A DNA stretch of 64,000 bases from Roseibium marinum (lineage in GTDB: Bacteria > Pseudomonadota > Alphaproteobacteria > Rhizobiales > Stappiaceae): NCBI RefSeq assembly GCF_002906165.1, contig NZ_PPCN01000002.1, positions 310,001-374,000 on the forward strand. The letters are read 5' to 3'. The notes beneath the pieces are model-generated. The model did not search any database. It saw only the letters and a program-made list of their open reading frames with translations, and was not told where the DNA came from. Below are positions 18,108-27,304 of the stretch, piece by piece (positions within the stretch are counted from its first letter, which is position 1; every line of letters starts with the position of its first letter). Position numbers and translations under genes: made by a program.

Positions 18108-19457
18108 TTACTTGCCGATACAGAAATCCCGGAAGATCACATCGAGCAGATCTTCCACGTCGATGCGCCCGGTGATGCGTCCAAGGGCATCCGCCGCCCG
18201 GCGGAGGTCTTCCGCCCGCAATTCCGACGGAAGATGAACCTCATCCACGGCTGTCTGAAGTCCGGAAAGGCAAGCCTTGAGGAAATGCCTGTGCCTGTCC
18301 CGGGTGGCGAGAGGCGCTTCACCCACGGAAATCGTTTCCTCTGCAAAACGGGTTAAGCGGGTCAACAGAGGCACAAGACCGTCCGGTTCTTTGATGGAAC
18401 AAGCAATTTCCTCGATCATTCCGGAAGAGTCTTGTTTCGGAAGAGTCTCAAGATCTCTCTTTGTGTGAACAGTCCAGACCTGCATGCCTGTACGCAGATC
18501 TTCCGGCAATCCCGCTGTGGGATCATCCGCACGGACACCGCCCGGCTCCATCGCCCAGAGGATAAGGTCGGCTTCCCGACCCTTTTGTTCCGCCCTGCGG
18601 ATACCCTCCCGTTCGACGATCCCGTCCGTCGCGCGCAAGCCCGCGGTATCGGCCAGCGTCACAGGATAGCCTCCGAGATCCAGATGCACCTCGATGACAT
18701 CCCGCGTCGTTCCCGCTTCCTCGGTAACGATGGCAACGTCCCGTCCCGCGATCCCGTTCAAGAGACTGGACTTGCCGGCATTGGGCGCACCCATCAGGAC
18801 CACCTGAAGACCGGAGCGCAGACGTTCCCCGCTTCTGGAGCGCGCCAGGTGTTCGGCAATTTCCGCATGAAGCTCGGCGGCGTCTGCCCAGACCTCGTCA
18901 GCGACACCGCCAGGGACATCCTCCTCGTCGGCGAAATCGAAGTCGGCCTCGATCATCGCCCGCATATGGATGAGCCGCTTGCGCCAGCCCTCGTAGAGCG
19001 CGCCGAGCGCGCCGCCCATCTGGCGCAGGGCCTGCTTGCGCTGGCCTTCCGTTTCCGCGGCAATGAGATCGGCAAGGCCTTCCACTTCCGTCAGATCCAT
19101 CCGGCCCTGATGGAACGCCCTGCGGGTAAATTCACCCGGCTCCGCCGGCCGGCAGGTCTCAAAGGATCCAAGAGCGCCGAGAACACTGCTCACCACCGCC
19201 CTGCCGCCATGGCACTGGAACTCGGCGACATCCTCTCCGGTAAAGCTCGCCGGTCCTTCGAAATAGAGCACCAGCGCTTCATCCAGGACATCCTGTGTCA
19301 GGGGTTCGCGGAGGCCGGCCAACATCGCCTTGCGAGGCTCAGGCACTCGTCCGCAGAGGGTCTGAACGATTTCCCTGGTCTTTGCCCCCGACACCCGGAT
19401 GACCGCGACACCGGACGGCACAGCCCCGCTGGAAAGCGCATAGATCGTGTCTGACAT
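18108..19457 (-). CDS. mnmE: tRNA modification GTPase MnmE (TrmE)
   Basis: This 449-residue protein partners MnmG in wobble-uridine modification. It begins MSDTIYALSSGAVPSGVAVIRVSG and carries the folate-binding TrmE N-domain with FTGEDVAEFQCHGG. The inserted G domain follows (P-loop GAPNAGKSSLLN, TRDVIE, DTAG). The protein ends with the invariant C-terminal CIGK, whose Cys is needed for the reaction. It is potassium-activated in studied homologues. It lies upstream of mnmG in the same direction, with parS sites on both sides. Confidence 0.97.
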   Translation of the reverse strand: MSDTIYALSSGAVPSGVAVIRVSGAKTREIVQTLCGRVPEPRKAMLAGLREPLTQDVLDEALVLYFEGPASFTGEDVAEFQCHGGRAVVSSVLGALGSFETCRPAEPGEFTRRAFHQGRMDLTEVEGLADLIAAETEGQRKQALRQMGGALGALYEGWRKRLIHMRAMIEADFDFADEEDVPGGVADEVWADAAELHAEIAEHLARSRSGERLRSGLQVVLMGAPNAGKSSLLNGIAGRDVAIVTEEAGTTRDVIEVHLDLGGYPVTLADTAGLRATDGIVEREGIRRAEQKGREADLILWAMEPGGVRADDPTAGLPEDLRTGMQVWTVHTKRDLETLPKQDSSGMIEEIACSIKEPDGLVPLLTRLTRFAEETISVGEAPLATRDRHRHFLKACLSGLQTAVDEVHLPSELRAEDLRRAADALGRITGRIDVEDLLDVIFRDFCIGK

Positions 19458-19632
19458 GAATACCTTTCGAAGTGCCCGGTCTTGATGGAACCCGGTCCGG
19501 TCAAGCCGGATGCGGACTGCCTCTTTATCAATTATGACCGCCGACTGAAAGGGACCGGCAGGTTCCGTTCCGCCGGCGAATCAATCCTGGTAACAGTGAT
19601 CCGGCGTGAAGGCGGCATTTGCGGTCAAGTCT

Positions 19633-19646
19633 GTTTCACGTGAATC
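19633..19646. promoter_or_regulatory. parS-like site 4
   Basis: GTTTCACGTGAATC has one mismatch to the perfect palindrome, on the side opposite to sites 2, 3 and 6. It is intergenic, upstream of mnmE. Confidence 0.82.
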
Positions 19647-19925
19647 AGTCGGCCCGTACGCCAGACAGGCAAACCCTGTCCCAAATCGGACTACTCCCGC
19701 AACATTCATTCCGAGCCATTTAAGTGGTTGGCAGAAAACAGCAGGATTATCCCTGATCCCGTTCCAGGATAGATCTCTTCTATTCCGACTTTGGACCGGG
19801 AAGAGATCAGGAAACCAAGAACACGCGCAAACCGGCCAACACATCTATCTGCTCTTCGGACCGTAGCCGATTCGATCACGCGGTCGAGCCTCCAGCGCCG
19901 TCCGGAAGAACTCCGGCTGACCCCT

Positions 19926-19939
19926 GTTTCACGTGAATC
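19926..19939. promoter_or_regulatory. parS-like site 5
   Basis: GTTTCACGTGAATC is identical to site 4. It lies about 20 bp from repeat copy B in non-coding DNA. Confidence 0.82.
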
Positions 19940-19957
19940 CCGTTTCGCCGCATTGGA

Positions 19958-20068
19958 GCTTGTTGCGTTTACGAGGATTCATGAATTCGGGAAATCGCCT
20001 GAACGCATTTGCAAAGCAAAAGCTGCCTCGGGCGTCTTCCTGAATTCAATTTAATGCAACATACTCTA
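19958..20068 (+). repeat. Dispersed palindromic repeat, copy B (core inverted)
   Basis: The flanks match copy A in the same order (GCGTTTA-GGATTCAT on the left, TTCCTGAATTCAATTTAA on the right). The core between the arms reads in the opposite direction to copy A, as in copy C. The last bases (20066-20068) form the TAG stop of the minus-strand acetyltransferase. Confidence 0.85.
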
Positions 20069-20644
20069 GCCGTCATCGGTGCCGATCTGCCAATTCTTCC
20101 TGGCCAGCCGATAAAGAACATGAGGAGCGACTGGATGATCGGGCGGCAATCCCGGAAAAAGAAAGTCGCCGTCATGATCCCGCGTCATGCCGATACGCTG
20201 CATGACTTTCTGTGAAGGCGTATTATCGGGGATCGTAAAGGCAACGATTTCCTGAAGCCCGATAGTTTCAAAACCGAATCGAAGCCAGGCTCTGGCAGCC
20301 TCGCTGGCATAGCCTTTACCCCAGCCGGACTGCTTTAGCCGCCAGCCAATTTCCACACACGGCTCGAAAGGAAGCGGCGTAGCATAGTCCGGCCGGCTCA
20401 GGCCAACGAAACCCAGGAACTCTCCGGTCGCCTTCACTTCGACAGGCGCTATGCTGAAGCCGTATTTTCTTTGCTTCTCGCGGCATCTTGCAATGAGAGA
20501 CACGCTCTTTTCCCGAGAAAGAGGCTCCGGGAAATAACGCATGACACATGGATCGGCGCACATTTCGGCAAAAGGATCGACATCCTCCTCCCGCCAGGCC
20601 CTCAACAGCAACCGCCCGGTTTCCAGAAATACGGTCTCTTTCAT
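20066..20644 (-). CDS. GNAT-family N-acetyltransferase (RimJ/RimL type)
   Basis: This protein of about 192 residues has the acetyltransferase_3 pattern. It starts MKETVFLETGRLLLRAWREED, then shows YFPEPLSREKS, GFVGLSRPDYATPLPFEPCVEIGWRLKQSGWGKGYASEAARAWLRFGF, with the acetyl-CoA loop as QSGWGKGYASEA. It ends with VAFTIPDNTPSQKVMQRIGM. Such enzymes acetylate protein N-termini or small molecules. The actual substrate cannot be told. The frame opens 14 codons earlier inside parS site 6, but the ATG at 20644 has GGAG upstream. It lies between mnmE and rho, an unusual guest in this conserved block. Confidence 0.85.
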   Translation of the reverse strand: MKETVFLETGRLLLRAWREEDVDPFAEMCADPCVMRYFPEPLSREKSVSLIARCREKQRKYGFSIAPVEVKATGEFLGFVGLSRPDYATPLPFEPCVEIGWRLKQSGWGKGYASEAARAWLRFGFETIGLQEIVAFTIPDNTPSQKVMQRIGMTRDHDGDFLFPGLPPDHPVAPHVLYRLARKNWQIGTDDG

Positions 20645-20670
20645 GGGTACGGCTCCGAATCGAACAGGCT

Positions 20671-20684
20671 GATTCACGTGAAAC
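20671..20684. promoter_or_regulatory. parS-like site 6
   Basis: GATTCACGTGAAAC lies just upstream of the acetyltransferase start and downstream of rho. It is the site nearest the putative origin, about 3.2 kb away. Confidence 0.82.
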
Positions 20685-20701
20685 AAACCTCACCAAAAAG
20701 T

Positions 20702-20732
20702 AAAGGCGCGAACCGTTTCGGGCCGCGCCTTT
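20702..20732. terminator. Terminator hairpin downstream of rho
   Basis: Arms AAAGGCGCG (20702-20710) and CGCGCCTTT (20724-20732) pair perfectly around 13 bases. T-rich sequence lies on the minus-strand exit (ACTTTTTGG). It ends the rho transcript and separates it from the acetyltransferase gene. Confidence 0.75.
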
Positions 20733-20756
20733 CGTTTGAAGTCCGATCGCTGCCGA

Positions 20757-22022
<1,266 letters not shown>

Positions 22023-22323
22023 GGAATTGGGGTCTTCAATGTTGTTATGGAGATATGGTTTGGAAGGTCGTTCTGAGCCGAAAAGGGATGGTTCGGCCAG
22101 ATTGTATCTGAAAGACTTTTAGACGTGTCCAGATTACACGGCGATTGCTGAGTGACTGAAAACAAACACAGCGCCGCTTGGAAGTGGGCGGAAGATACGT
22201 TCTTTTCCGCCGAATCGCAAGCCCGGATTTCTGCCGATTTCACAGGCAGTGTTACGCCTCGTTCAAACATGCCGGGAACAGCCGCGGAAAGGCGGCTGCT
22301 CCGTTTCGCCAGATAGGCTTTGC
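22023..22323 (-). promoter_or_regulatory. rho upstream region
   Basis: This 301-bp gap between hemJ and rho includes the hemJ terminator and about 250 bp that should hold the rho promoter and leader. rho is commonly autoregulated through a long leader. I see no strong operator or further gene here. Confidence 0.45.
22279..22298 (-). terminator. Hairpin after hemJ
   Basis: Arms CAGCCGC (22279-22285) and GCGGCTG (22292-22298) pair around six bases. The hairpin is 26 bases beyond the hemJ stop and is followed only by TTCC on the minus strand, so it is a weak intrinsic terminator at best. Confidence 0.5.
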
Positions 22324-22752
22324 TTAAAAAGGTTTGCCGATCACAAGGATGACGATCCCGATCATCAGCACCGTCGGCACCTCGTTCAAAATACGGTAGA
22401 AGCGGGCGGGCCGGGTGTTTTCATCTCTGGCAAATGTTTTGACGCAGCGGCTCAAATAGCCGTGAACACCCGACATGACGATCACCAAAGCCAGTTTGGC
22501 GTGGAACCAGCCATCCCGCCAGACGTCCAGCTCGTAGGCCATCCAGAGCCCGAATATCCAGGCCGCGATCATGGACGGATTTATGATCGCCTTGAGCAGC
22601 CGGCGTTCCATCACCTTGAAGGTCTCCGACTGGACGGAGCCCACTTCGGCATCTGCGTGATAGACGAACAAACGTGGCAGATAGAACATTCCCGCCATCC
22701 AGGCGATGATCGCAACGACATGCAGGGATTTGATCCAGAGAAACAGATCCAT
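22324..22752 (-). CDS. hemJ: Protoporphyrinogen IX oxidase HemJ
   Basis: This 142-residue integral membrane protein with four hydrophobic helices begins MDLFLWIKSLHVVAIIAWMAGMFYLPRLFVYH, the HemJ (UPF0093) signature. His and Arg residues in this segment are important for heme binding and activity in the family. It oxidises protoporphyrinogen IX to protoporphyrin IX, the penultimate step of heme synthesis. It follows hemE by five bases in the same operon, which matches its pathway role. Length is typical. Confidence 0.95.
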   Translation of the reverse strand: MDLFLWIKSLHVVAIIAWMAGMFYLPRLFVYHADAEVGSVQSETFKVMERRLLKAIINPSMIAAWIFGLWMAYELDVWRDGWFHAKLALVIVMSGVHGYLSRCVKTFARDENTRPARFYRILNEVPTVLMIGIVILVIGKPF

Positions 22753-22757
22753 TCGCC

Positions 22758-23786
22758 TTAGCCCTTCCTCACCAGTTCGACCATACGCGCCACGTTTTCA
22801 GGATCGGCATCCGGTGTCACGCCATGACCGAGATTGAAAATCAGCGGTCCCTTGTCGAATGTCCTGAGAATATGTTCGACGCCTTCCTCAAGAGCCTGTC
22901 CGCCGGCAACCAGCCGCATCGGATCGAGGTTACCCTGAATGGGAATCCGTTTCTGGATATCCAGGGAAAGATGATCGGGAGCCGTCCAGTCCAGTCCGAC
23001 CGCATCGACACCTGTCCCCTCTATATAGGCCGTCATCCGCGCCGAGGAGGCTTTTGGAAAACCAATGATCTTCGCATCCGGCCGCGCCGCCTTCACACCC
23101 GACACGATCCTGCCTGTCGGTTCGATCGACCAGCGCCGGAACCCGGCGTCGTCCAGCACCCCGGCCCAGGTATCGAAGATCTGCACCGCATCCGCGCCCG
23201 CATCGAACTGGCGAATGAGATAGCGGATGGAAGCTGTAACCAGCTGATCAACGAACCGCTGCATCAGCTCCGGATCGCGATAGGCTCCCACCCGCGCCGC
23301 AACCTGATCCTGCGTCGTGTGCCCGGCAACAGAATAGCAGGCAACCGTCCAGGGCGCCCCGCAGAAGCCCAGGAGCGTCGTTTCCGTAGGCAGTTCCGCT
23401 CGAAGACGGGAAACCGTCTCTATCACCGGTTTGAGATGATCCTCTGCACGGTCCTGTTCGAGCTGGTCAACGAGATAGGATGTCAGAAGTTCCAGAACCG
23501 GACCACGTCCTTCTTCAAAACGAACCGGATAACCGATTGCGTCGGGAACGACGAAGATATCGGAGAACAGGATGCTTGCATCAAAACCAAAACGGCGGAT
23601 CGGCTGGAGCGTAACCTCGGTGGCGAGGTCCGGTGAATAGCAGAATTCCAGGAAGTTGGGGGCTTTGGCCCGCACTTCACGATATTCGGGGAGATAGCGT
23701 CCGGCCTGACGCATCATCCAGATGGGAGGAGGCCAGATTTTTTCTCCCTTGAGAACCCTCATCACGGATCTGTCTTGAGACTTCAT
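22758..23786 (-). CDS. hemE: Uroporphyrinogen decarboxylase
   Basis: This 342-residue enzyme decarboxylates uroporphyrinogen III to coproporphyrinogen III. Signatures are PPIWMMRQAGRYLPEYREVR near the N-terminus (substrate-binding Arg residues), ILFSDIFVVPDAIG, FCGAPWTVACY, DTWAGVLDD and FNLGHGVTPDADPENVARMVELVR at the end. It forms an operon with hemJ. It borders the putative replication origin on its 5' side. hemE next to the origin is a long-known arrangement in Caulobacter, Sinorhizobium and relatives. Confidence 0.97.
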   Translation of the reverse strand: MKSQDRSVMRVLKGEKIWPPPIWMMRQAGRYLPEYREVRAKAPNFLEFCYSPDLATEVTLQPIRRFGFDASILFSDIFVVPDAIGYPVRFEEGRGPVLELLTSYLVDQLEQDRAEDHLKPVIETVSRLRAELPTETTLLGFCGAPWTVACYSVAGHTTQDQVAARVGAYRDPELMQRFVDQLVTASIRYLIRQFDAGADAVQIFDTWAGVLDDAGFRRWSIEPTGRIVSGVKAARPDAKIIGFPKASSARMTAYIEGTGVDAVGLDWTAPDHLSLDIQKRIPIQGNLDPMRLVAGGQALEEGVEHILRTFDKGPLIFNLGHGVTPDADPENVARMVELVRKG

Positions 23787-23878
23787 GAGGTGGCGCCTTT
23801 CCCACTTTTCAAATCTAATAAAGAGTCTTTATTTGAATCTGTTTCTTTTGTTTGAGCGTGGATTACAGGGATCAATTT

Positions 23879-23887
23879 CTATCCACA
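23879..23887 (+). promoter_or_regulatory. DnaA box candidate 1
   Basis: CTATCCACA matches the consensus TTATCCACA at eight of nine positions, inside the putative origin. Confidence 0.6.
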
Positions 23888-23967
23888 ATCCACCCGCCTG
23901 AATTTCTCGCCGGGACAAATCCGGTCCCTTGTTTAGCGGAATCTCTCCCCAGGAGTCGATAAAAGGA

Positions 23968-23976
23968 TTATCCTCA
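23968..23976 (+). promoter_or_regulatory. DnaA box candidate 2
   Basis: TTATCCTCA matches the consensus at eight of nine positions and lies in the most AT-rich part of the putative origin. Confidence 0.55.
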
Positions 23977-24000
23977 ATATTACAAATACTTATTGGAGCG

Positions 24001-24015
24001 TTAACCTTTCGTTAG
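24001..24015. promoter_or_regulatory. CtrA-like binding site 1
   Basis: TTAA-CCTTTCG-TTAG fits the CtrA consensus TTAA-N7-TTAA at seven of eight fixed positions. CtrA represses origin firing in Caulobacter through similar sites. Confidence 0.55.
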
Positions 24016-24109
24016 GAATTTGGGCGGTAGTGGACAATCTGTCGATATGTCACAGCGCTCTTGTGAATCCACACCCATGCACAACCGTTTCGGGATCGGT
24101 TTGCCGGCG

Positions 24110-24124
24110 TTTAGGTTTTGTTAA
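24110..24124. promoter_or_regulatory. CtrA-like binding site 2
   Basis: TTTA-GGTTTTG-TTAA fits the CtrA consensus at seven of eight fixed positions, about 90 bp before the GTG of the downstream gene. Confidence 0.55.
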
Positions 24125-24213
24125 CAAATCATGTGATGCGGGCATAAACTTCGTGTTAGGCAGGGGCCATGTGGGCTTAGTCCCAATTCATCAACAGCCC
24201 TGGGGATGACAGC

Positions 24214-25062
24214 GTGAACAAGTCGAGACACTACTTTCATCTGCATCTGGTGTCCGACTCTACCGGCGAAACACTCATGACCGTGGCCCGAGCGGCGACC
24301 GTCCAGTATGAAAATGTCCAGGAAATCGAGCATGTCTATCCGCTCGTCCGCTCGCAGAAACAGCTCGACAGGGCCATCAGCGAAATCGAGAAAGCGCCCG
24401 GTATCGTGCTTTACACGCTCGTTGACGTGGATATCGCAAAACGCCTGGAACTGAAATGCCGCGAACTGGGCGTTCCCTTCGTCAATATTCTCGATCCTGT
24501 CTTCGCCGTCTTCCAGTCTTATCTGAACGTCACGCAAACCCACCGCATTGGCGGCCAGCATGAACTCGACGCGGAATATTTCCGGCGCATGGAGGCCCTC
24601 AACTATACAATGCTGCACGACGACGGACAGGTCTGGGACGATCTGGAATCCGCGGATATCGTGCTGATCGGCATATCCAGAACCTCCAAGACACCGACCT
24701 GCATCTATCTGGCCAATCGCGGCATCAAGGCAGCTAATGTTCCGCTTGTCCCGGGTATTCCCCTGCCGGAACACGTGAAAAAGCTGAAAGCGCCAATGAT
24801 CGTCGGTCTGATCGCGTCCGTCGAACGCATCCAGCAGATTCGCCGCAATCGCGTCTTGTCGCTGAATTCGGATGGCTATAACGACACTTATGTCGACCGG
24901 AAGGAAATCTCCCAGGAGATCAACATGACCCGCAGGCTATGCACCGAGAATGACTGGCCGCTGATCGACGTCACCCGGCGCTCGGTCGAGGAAACGGCCG
25001 CGGAAATCATGACCCTTTTCAAGGCTCATCGGATCGAGCAGGAAGACAGCCGCGGGAGTTGA
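24214..25062 (+). CDS. PEP synthase / pyruvate phosphate dikinase regulatory protein (DUF299)
   Basis: This 282-residue bifunctional serine/threonine kinase and phosphorylase controls pyruvate phosphate dikinase or PEP synthase. The family signature is the P-loop-like GISRTSKTPTCIYLANRG (about 151-168). The N-terminus HLHLVSDSTGETLMTVARAA is also diagnostic. It is the RP001-like gene that marks the right border of alphaproteobacterial origins. Translation starts at GTG with a GGGGA-type site. Which of the two target enzymes it regulates cannot be decided here. Confidence 0.94.
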   Translation: MNKSRHYFHLHLVSDSTGETLMTVARAATVQYENVQEIEHVYPLVRSQKQLDRAISEIEKAPGIVLYTLVDVDIAKRLELKCRELGVPFVNILDPVFAVFQSYLNVTQTHRIGGQHELDAEYFRRMEALNYTMLHDDGQVWDDLESADIVLIGISRTSKTPTCIYLANRGIKAANVPLVPGIPLPEHVKKLKAPMIVGLIASVERIQQIRRNRVLSLNSDGYNDTYVDRKEISQEINMTRRLCTENDWPLIDVTRRSVEETAAEIMTLFKAHRIEQEDSRGS

Positions 25063-25091
25063 CCTTCCAGAACACATAGAAGAGGACGTCC

Positions 25092-25685
25092 ATGACACTT
25101 GTACTTGCGAGCGGCAGCGGCATCCGCGCCGAGCTTCTCAAAAACGCCGGGCTCGCGATCGAGGTCGATCCGGCCGATATCGATGAACGGGCGGTCGAGG
25201 CCCCGCTTCTGGAAGCGGGTTTTCCGCCTGAAGACCTGGCGGCCATCCTTGCGGAGGCGAAGGCCAACGAGGTCAGCGGCCGGCGCTCCGGGGATCTCGT
25301 GATCGGAGCCGATCAGATCCTTGCCTTCAAGGGTGAACGCCGCACGAAACCGGAAGACATGGAAGCCGCCCGCCGCCAGTTGCTGGCGTTTTCCGGAAAG
25401 ACCCACGAACTGTTGTCCGCGGTGGTGATTTCCCGCAACGGCGAAGCCGTCTGGCGCCACGTGTCAACCGCCCGTCTGACCATGCGGGATCTGACACCGG
25501 AATTTATCGGCCGCTATCTGGCTGCCGCAGGCGATGACGTGCTTTCAAGCGTCGGCGCCTATCAGCTCGAAGGCATTGGCGTGCAGCTTTTCGAGAAGAT
25601 TGACGGTGACTATTTCACCATTCTGGGCCTGCCGATGCTGCCCCTCCTGAACCGCCTGCGCGCACTCGGGGTGATCGAAACATGA
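25092..25685 (+). CDS. maf: Maf-like nucleoside triphosphate pyrophosphatase
   Basis: This 197-residue member of the Maf/HAM1-like fold hydrolyses non-canonical or pyrimidine NTPs to monophosphates, a house-cleaning role also linked to septum control. The N-terminal [19 protein letters not shown] replaces the common LASxSPRR form. [32 protein letters not shown] and [32 protein letters not shown] are family blocks. A GAGGA site precedes the ATG. Its last bases overlap aroE by four, so translation is coupled. Confidence 0.94.
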   Translation: MTLVLASGSGIRAELLKNAGLAIEVDPADIDERAVEAPLLEAGFPPEDLAAILAEAKANEVSGRRSGDLVIGADQILAFKGERRTKPEDMEAARRQLLAFSGKTHELLSAVVISRNGEAVWRHVSTARLTMRDLTPEFIGRYLAAAGDDVLSSVGAYQLEGIGVQLFEKIDGDYFTILGLPMLPLLNRLRALGVIET

Positions 25686-26530
25686 CTGCGGCCGTAAAAA
25701 GAGCTGCGGTAACCGGCCACCCGGTCGCCCATTCCCGCTCGCCGCTCATCCATGGCTACTGGCTGAAAAAGTTCGGCATAGAAGGCGAATACGGATGTCT
25801 CGATGTTGCGCCCGATGCTGCTGGCCGCTTTTTCCGGAACTTCTCCGACAGCGGGCTGATCGGAGCGAATATCACCGTGCCGCACAAGGAAATTGCGGCC
25901 GCGGCATGTGACCGGTTGGACGAAGCCGCGAAAGTCATGGGAGCGGCCAACACGATCTGGCTGGATGAGGATGGCGAACTGTGCGGGGCGAATACGGACT
26001 GGACTGGATTTTTGGGCAACCTCGACCAGCGAGCCCCCGGCTGGGACGACGCACCCGGAACGGCGGTTGTACTGGGAGCGGGAGGCGCCGCCCGGGCTAT
26101 TGTATTCGCGCTCCTCTCACGAAAATTCACAGCTGTGCACATCGTCAACCGCACACTGGAAAAAGCTGCGAGGATAGCCGACGAGTTTGGTTCCAAAACA
26201 ATCGGACATAGCTGGGACAACCTGGGGACATTGCTTGAAGAAGCCTGTCTCCTTGTGAACACCACCTCCCTGGGAATGACCGGCAAACCACCGCTCGAGA
26301 TCGATCTTTCTCCCCTGCCGAAAAGCGCTCTGGTAACCGATGCGGTCTATGTACCGTTGCGAACCGATCTGCTGAAACAGGCCGAAGAGCGGGGCAATCC
26401 CACGGTTGACGGCCTCGGCATGCTTCTCCATCAAGCGGTGCCGGGTTTCGAGCGCTGGTTCGGTGTGCGGCCGGAAGTGGATGATGAGCTGCGCGCGCTG
26501 ATCGTCAGGGATCTCGGAGGAACGACGTGA
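25682..26530 (+). CDS. aroE: Shikimate dehydrogenase
   Basis: This 282-residue NADP-dependent enzyme reduces 3-dehydroshikimate to shikimate in aromatic amino-acid synthesis. Substrate-binding motifs are [10 protein letters not shown] and NITVPHKE, where Lys is catalytic. GANTDWTGF, the nucleotide loop [15 protein letters not shown] and [20 protein letters not shown] follow. It overlaps maf at the start and coaE at the end by four bases each. This forms the compact origin-proximal operon maf-aroE-coaE. Confidence 0.96.
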   Translation: MTAAVKRAAVTGHPVAHSRSPLIHGYWLKKFGIEGEYGCLDVAPDAAGRFFRNFSDSGLIGANITVPHKEIAAAACDRLDEAAKVMGAANTIWLDEDGELCGANTDWTGFLGNLDQRAPGWDDAPGTAVVLGAGGAARAIVFALLSRKFTAVHIVNRTLEKAARIADEFGSKTIGHSWDNLGTLLEEACLLVNTTSLGMTGKPPLEIDLSPLPKSALVTDAVYVPLRTDLLKQAEERGNPTVDGLGMLLHQAVPGFERWFGVRPEVDDELRALIVRDLGGTT

Positions 26531-27114
26531 TCCGGATAGGCCTGACCGGCTCGATCGGCATGGGAAAGTCGACCACCGCGAAAATGTTCGCCGCGCAGGG
26601 CGTTCCGGTTCACGACGCCGACGCCGCCGTTCACGCCCTTTACAGCGGCCGCGCCGCACCTTTGATCGGGTCCGCCTTTCCCGGCACAGTCATCGACGGC
26701 AAGGTCGACCGCGCATTGCTGTCACCCCACGTGCTCGGCAAGCCGGACGCCATGAAACGGCTCGAAGCGATCGTCCATCCGCTGGTGCGCGAGGAAGAAG
26801 CCCTGTTTCTGGAAAAGGCAAGGGCCGCCGGGCGGCGCATCGTCATGATGGATATTCCGTTGTTGTTCGAAACGCAGGGCAATCGACGTGTCGATGTGTC
26901 CGTCGTCGTGACTGCCGACGCGCAAATTCAGCGGGAACGGGTCTTGTCCCGCGCCGGTATGAGCGAAGACCGGTTTCAGTCAATTTTGTCAAAACAGATG
27001 CCGGACGCGGAAAAACGGCGGCGCGCGCATTTTCTGATCGATACCGGCCTCGGCATGGAGCCGGCCCGCCGCGGCGTTCGGGCAATCCTGAAGGCTTTGG
27101 CGGGCTGCGGCTGA
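26527..27114 (+). CDS. coaE: Dephospho-CoA kinase
   Basis: This 195-residue kinase phosphorylates dephospho-CoA, the last step of coenzyme A synthesis. The P-loop is GLTGSIGMGKSTTAKMF at the N-terminus, followed by GVPVHDADAAVHALY, the IVHPLVREEE segment and MMDIPLLFET. It starts at GTG overlapping the aroE stop. A 190-bp gap without a visible gene follows before dnaQ. Confidence 0.95.
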   Translation: MIRIGLTGSIGMGKSTTAKMFAAQGVPVHDADAAVHALYSGRAAPLIGSAFPGTVIDGKVDRALLSPHVLGKPDAMKRLEAIVHPLVREEEALFLEKARAAGRRIVMMDIPLLFETQGNRRVDVSVVVTADAQIQRERVLSRAGMSEDRFQSILSKQMPDAEKRRRAHFLIDTGLGMEPARRGVRAILKALAGCG

Positions 27115-27304
27115 AGCAGGGGCCGTTATCCCGCCTCGTTCTTCCAAGCGGTGCTTTAGGCTTCCTTGGAATGTCGGTCCTTGGCTCATTCTCACGCCTT
27201 GAAATTGGCCTGAGACCGGCAGAACACCGGGGAAAACCGGCCCGCGTCCTTGGCTTAAAGGGGTTCAACCTGCACAGTGCTTTCAAAGACAGGCAGGCAG
27301 AACC

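Larger units (their letters stand above)
19458..20065. other. Gene-free region with two parS sites and a repeat
   Basis: This 608-bp stretch between the mnmE start and the end of the acetyltransferase gene has no convincing coding sequence. It holds parS sites 4 and 5 (19633 and 19926) and repeat copy B (from 19958). The rest should contain the mnmE promoter. Large non-coding space here fits a segregation centromere. Confidence 0.6.
23787..24213. other. Putative chromosomal replication origin (oriC)
   Basis: This 427-bp AT-rich gap lies between divergently transcribed hemE and the DUF299 regulator gene, the same place as Caulobacter Cori. It has two DnaA boxes with one mismatch to TTATCCACA (CTATCCACA at 23879, TTATCCTCA at 23968). 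Weaker ones lie near 23857, 24030 and 24065. There are five GANTC sites in about 250 bp (23823, 23835, 23939, 23953, 24065). Two CtrA-like sites are seen: TTAA-N7-TTAG at 24001 and TTTA-N7-TTAA at 24110. Genes on both sides are transcribed away from it. Function is inferred from these features and gene order. Confidence 0.8.

Noticed and set aside
24773-24782. ACACGTGAAA inside the DUF299 regulator gene as a parS site
   Set aside because: Half-site only, within coding sequence, with several mismatches to the palindrome.
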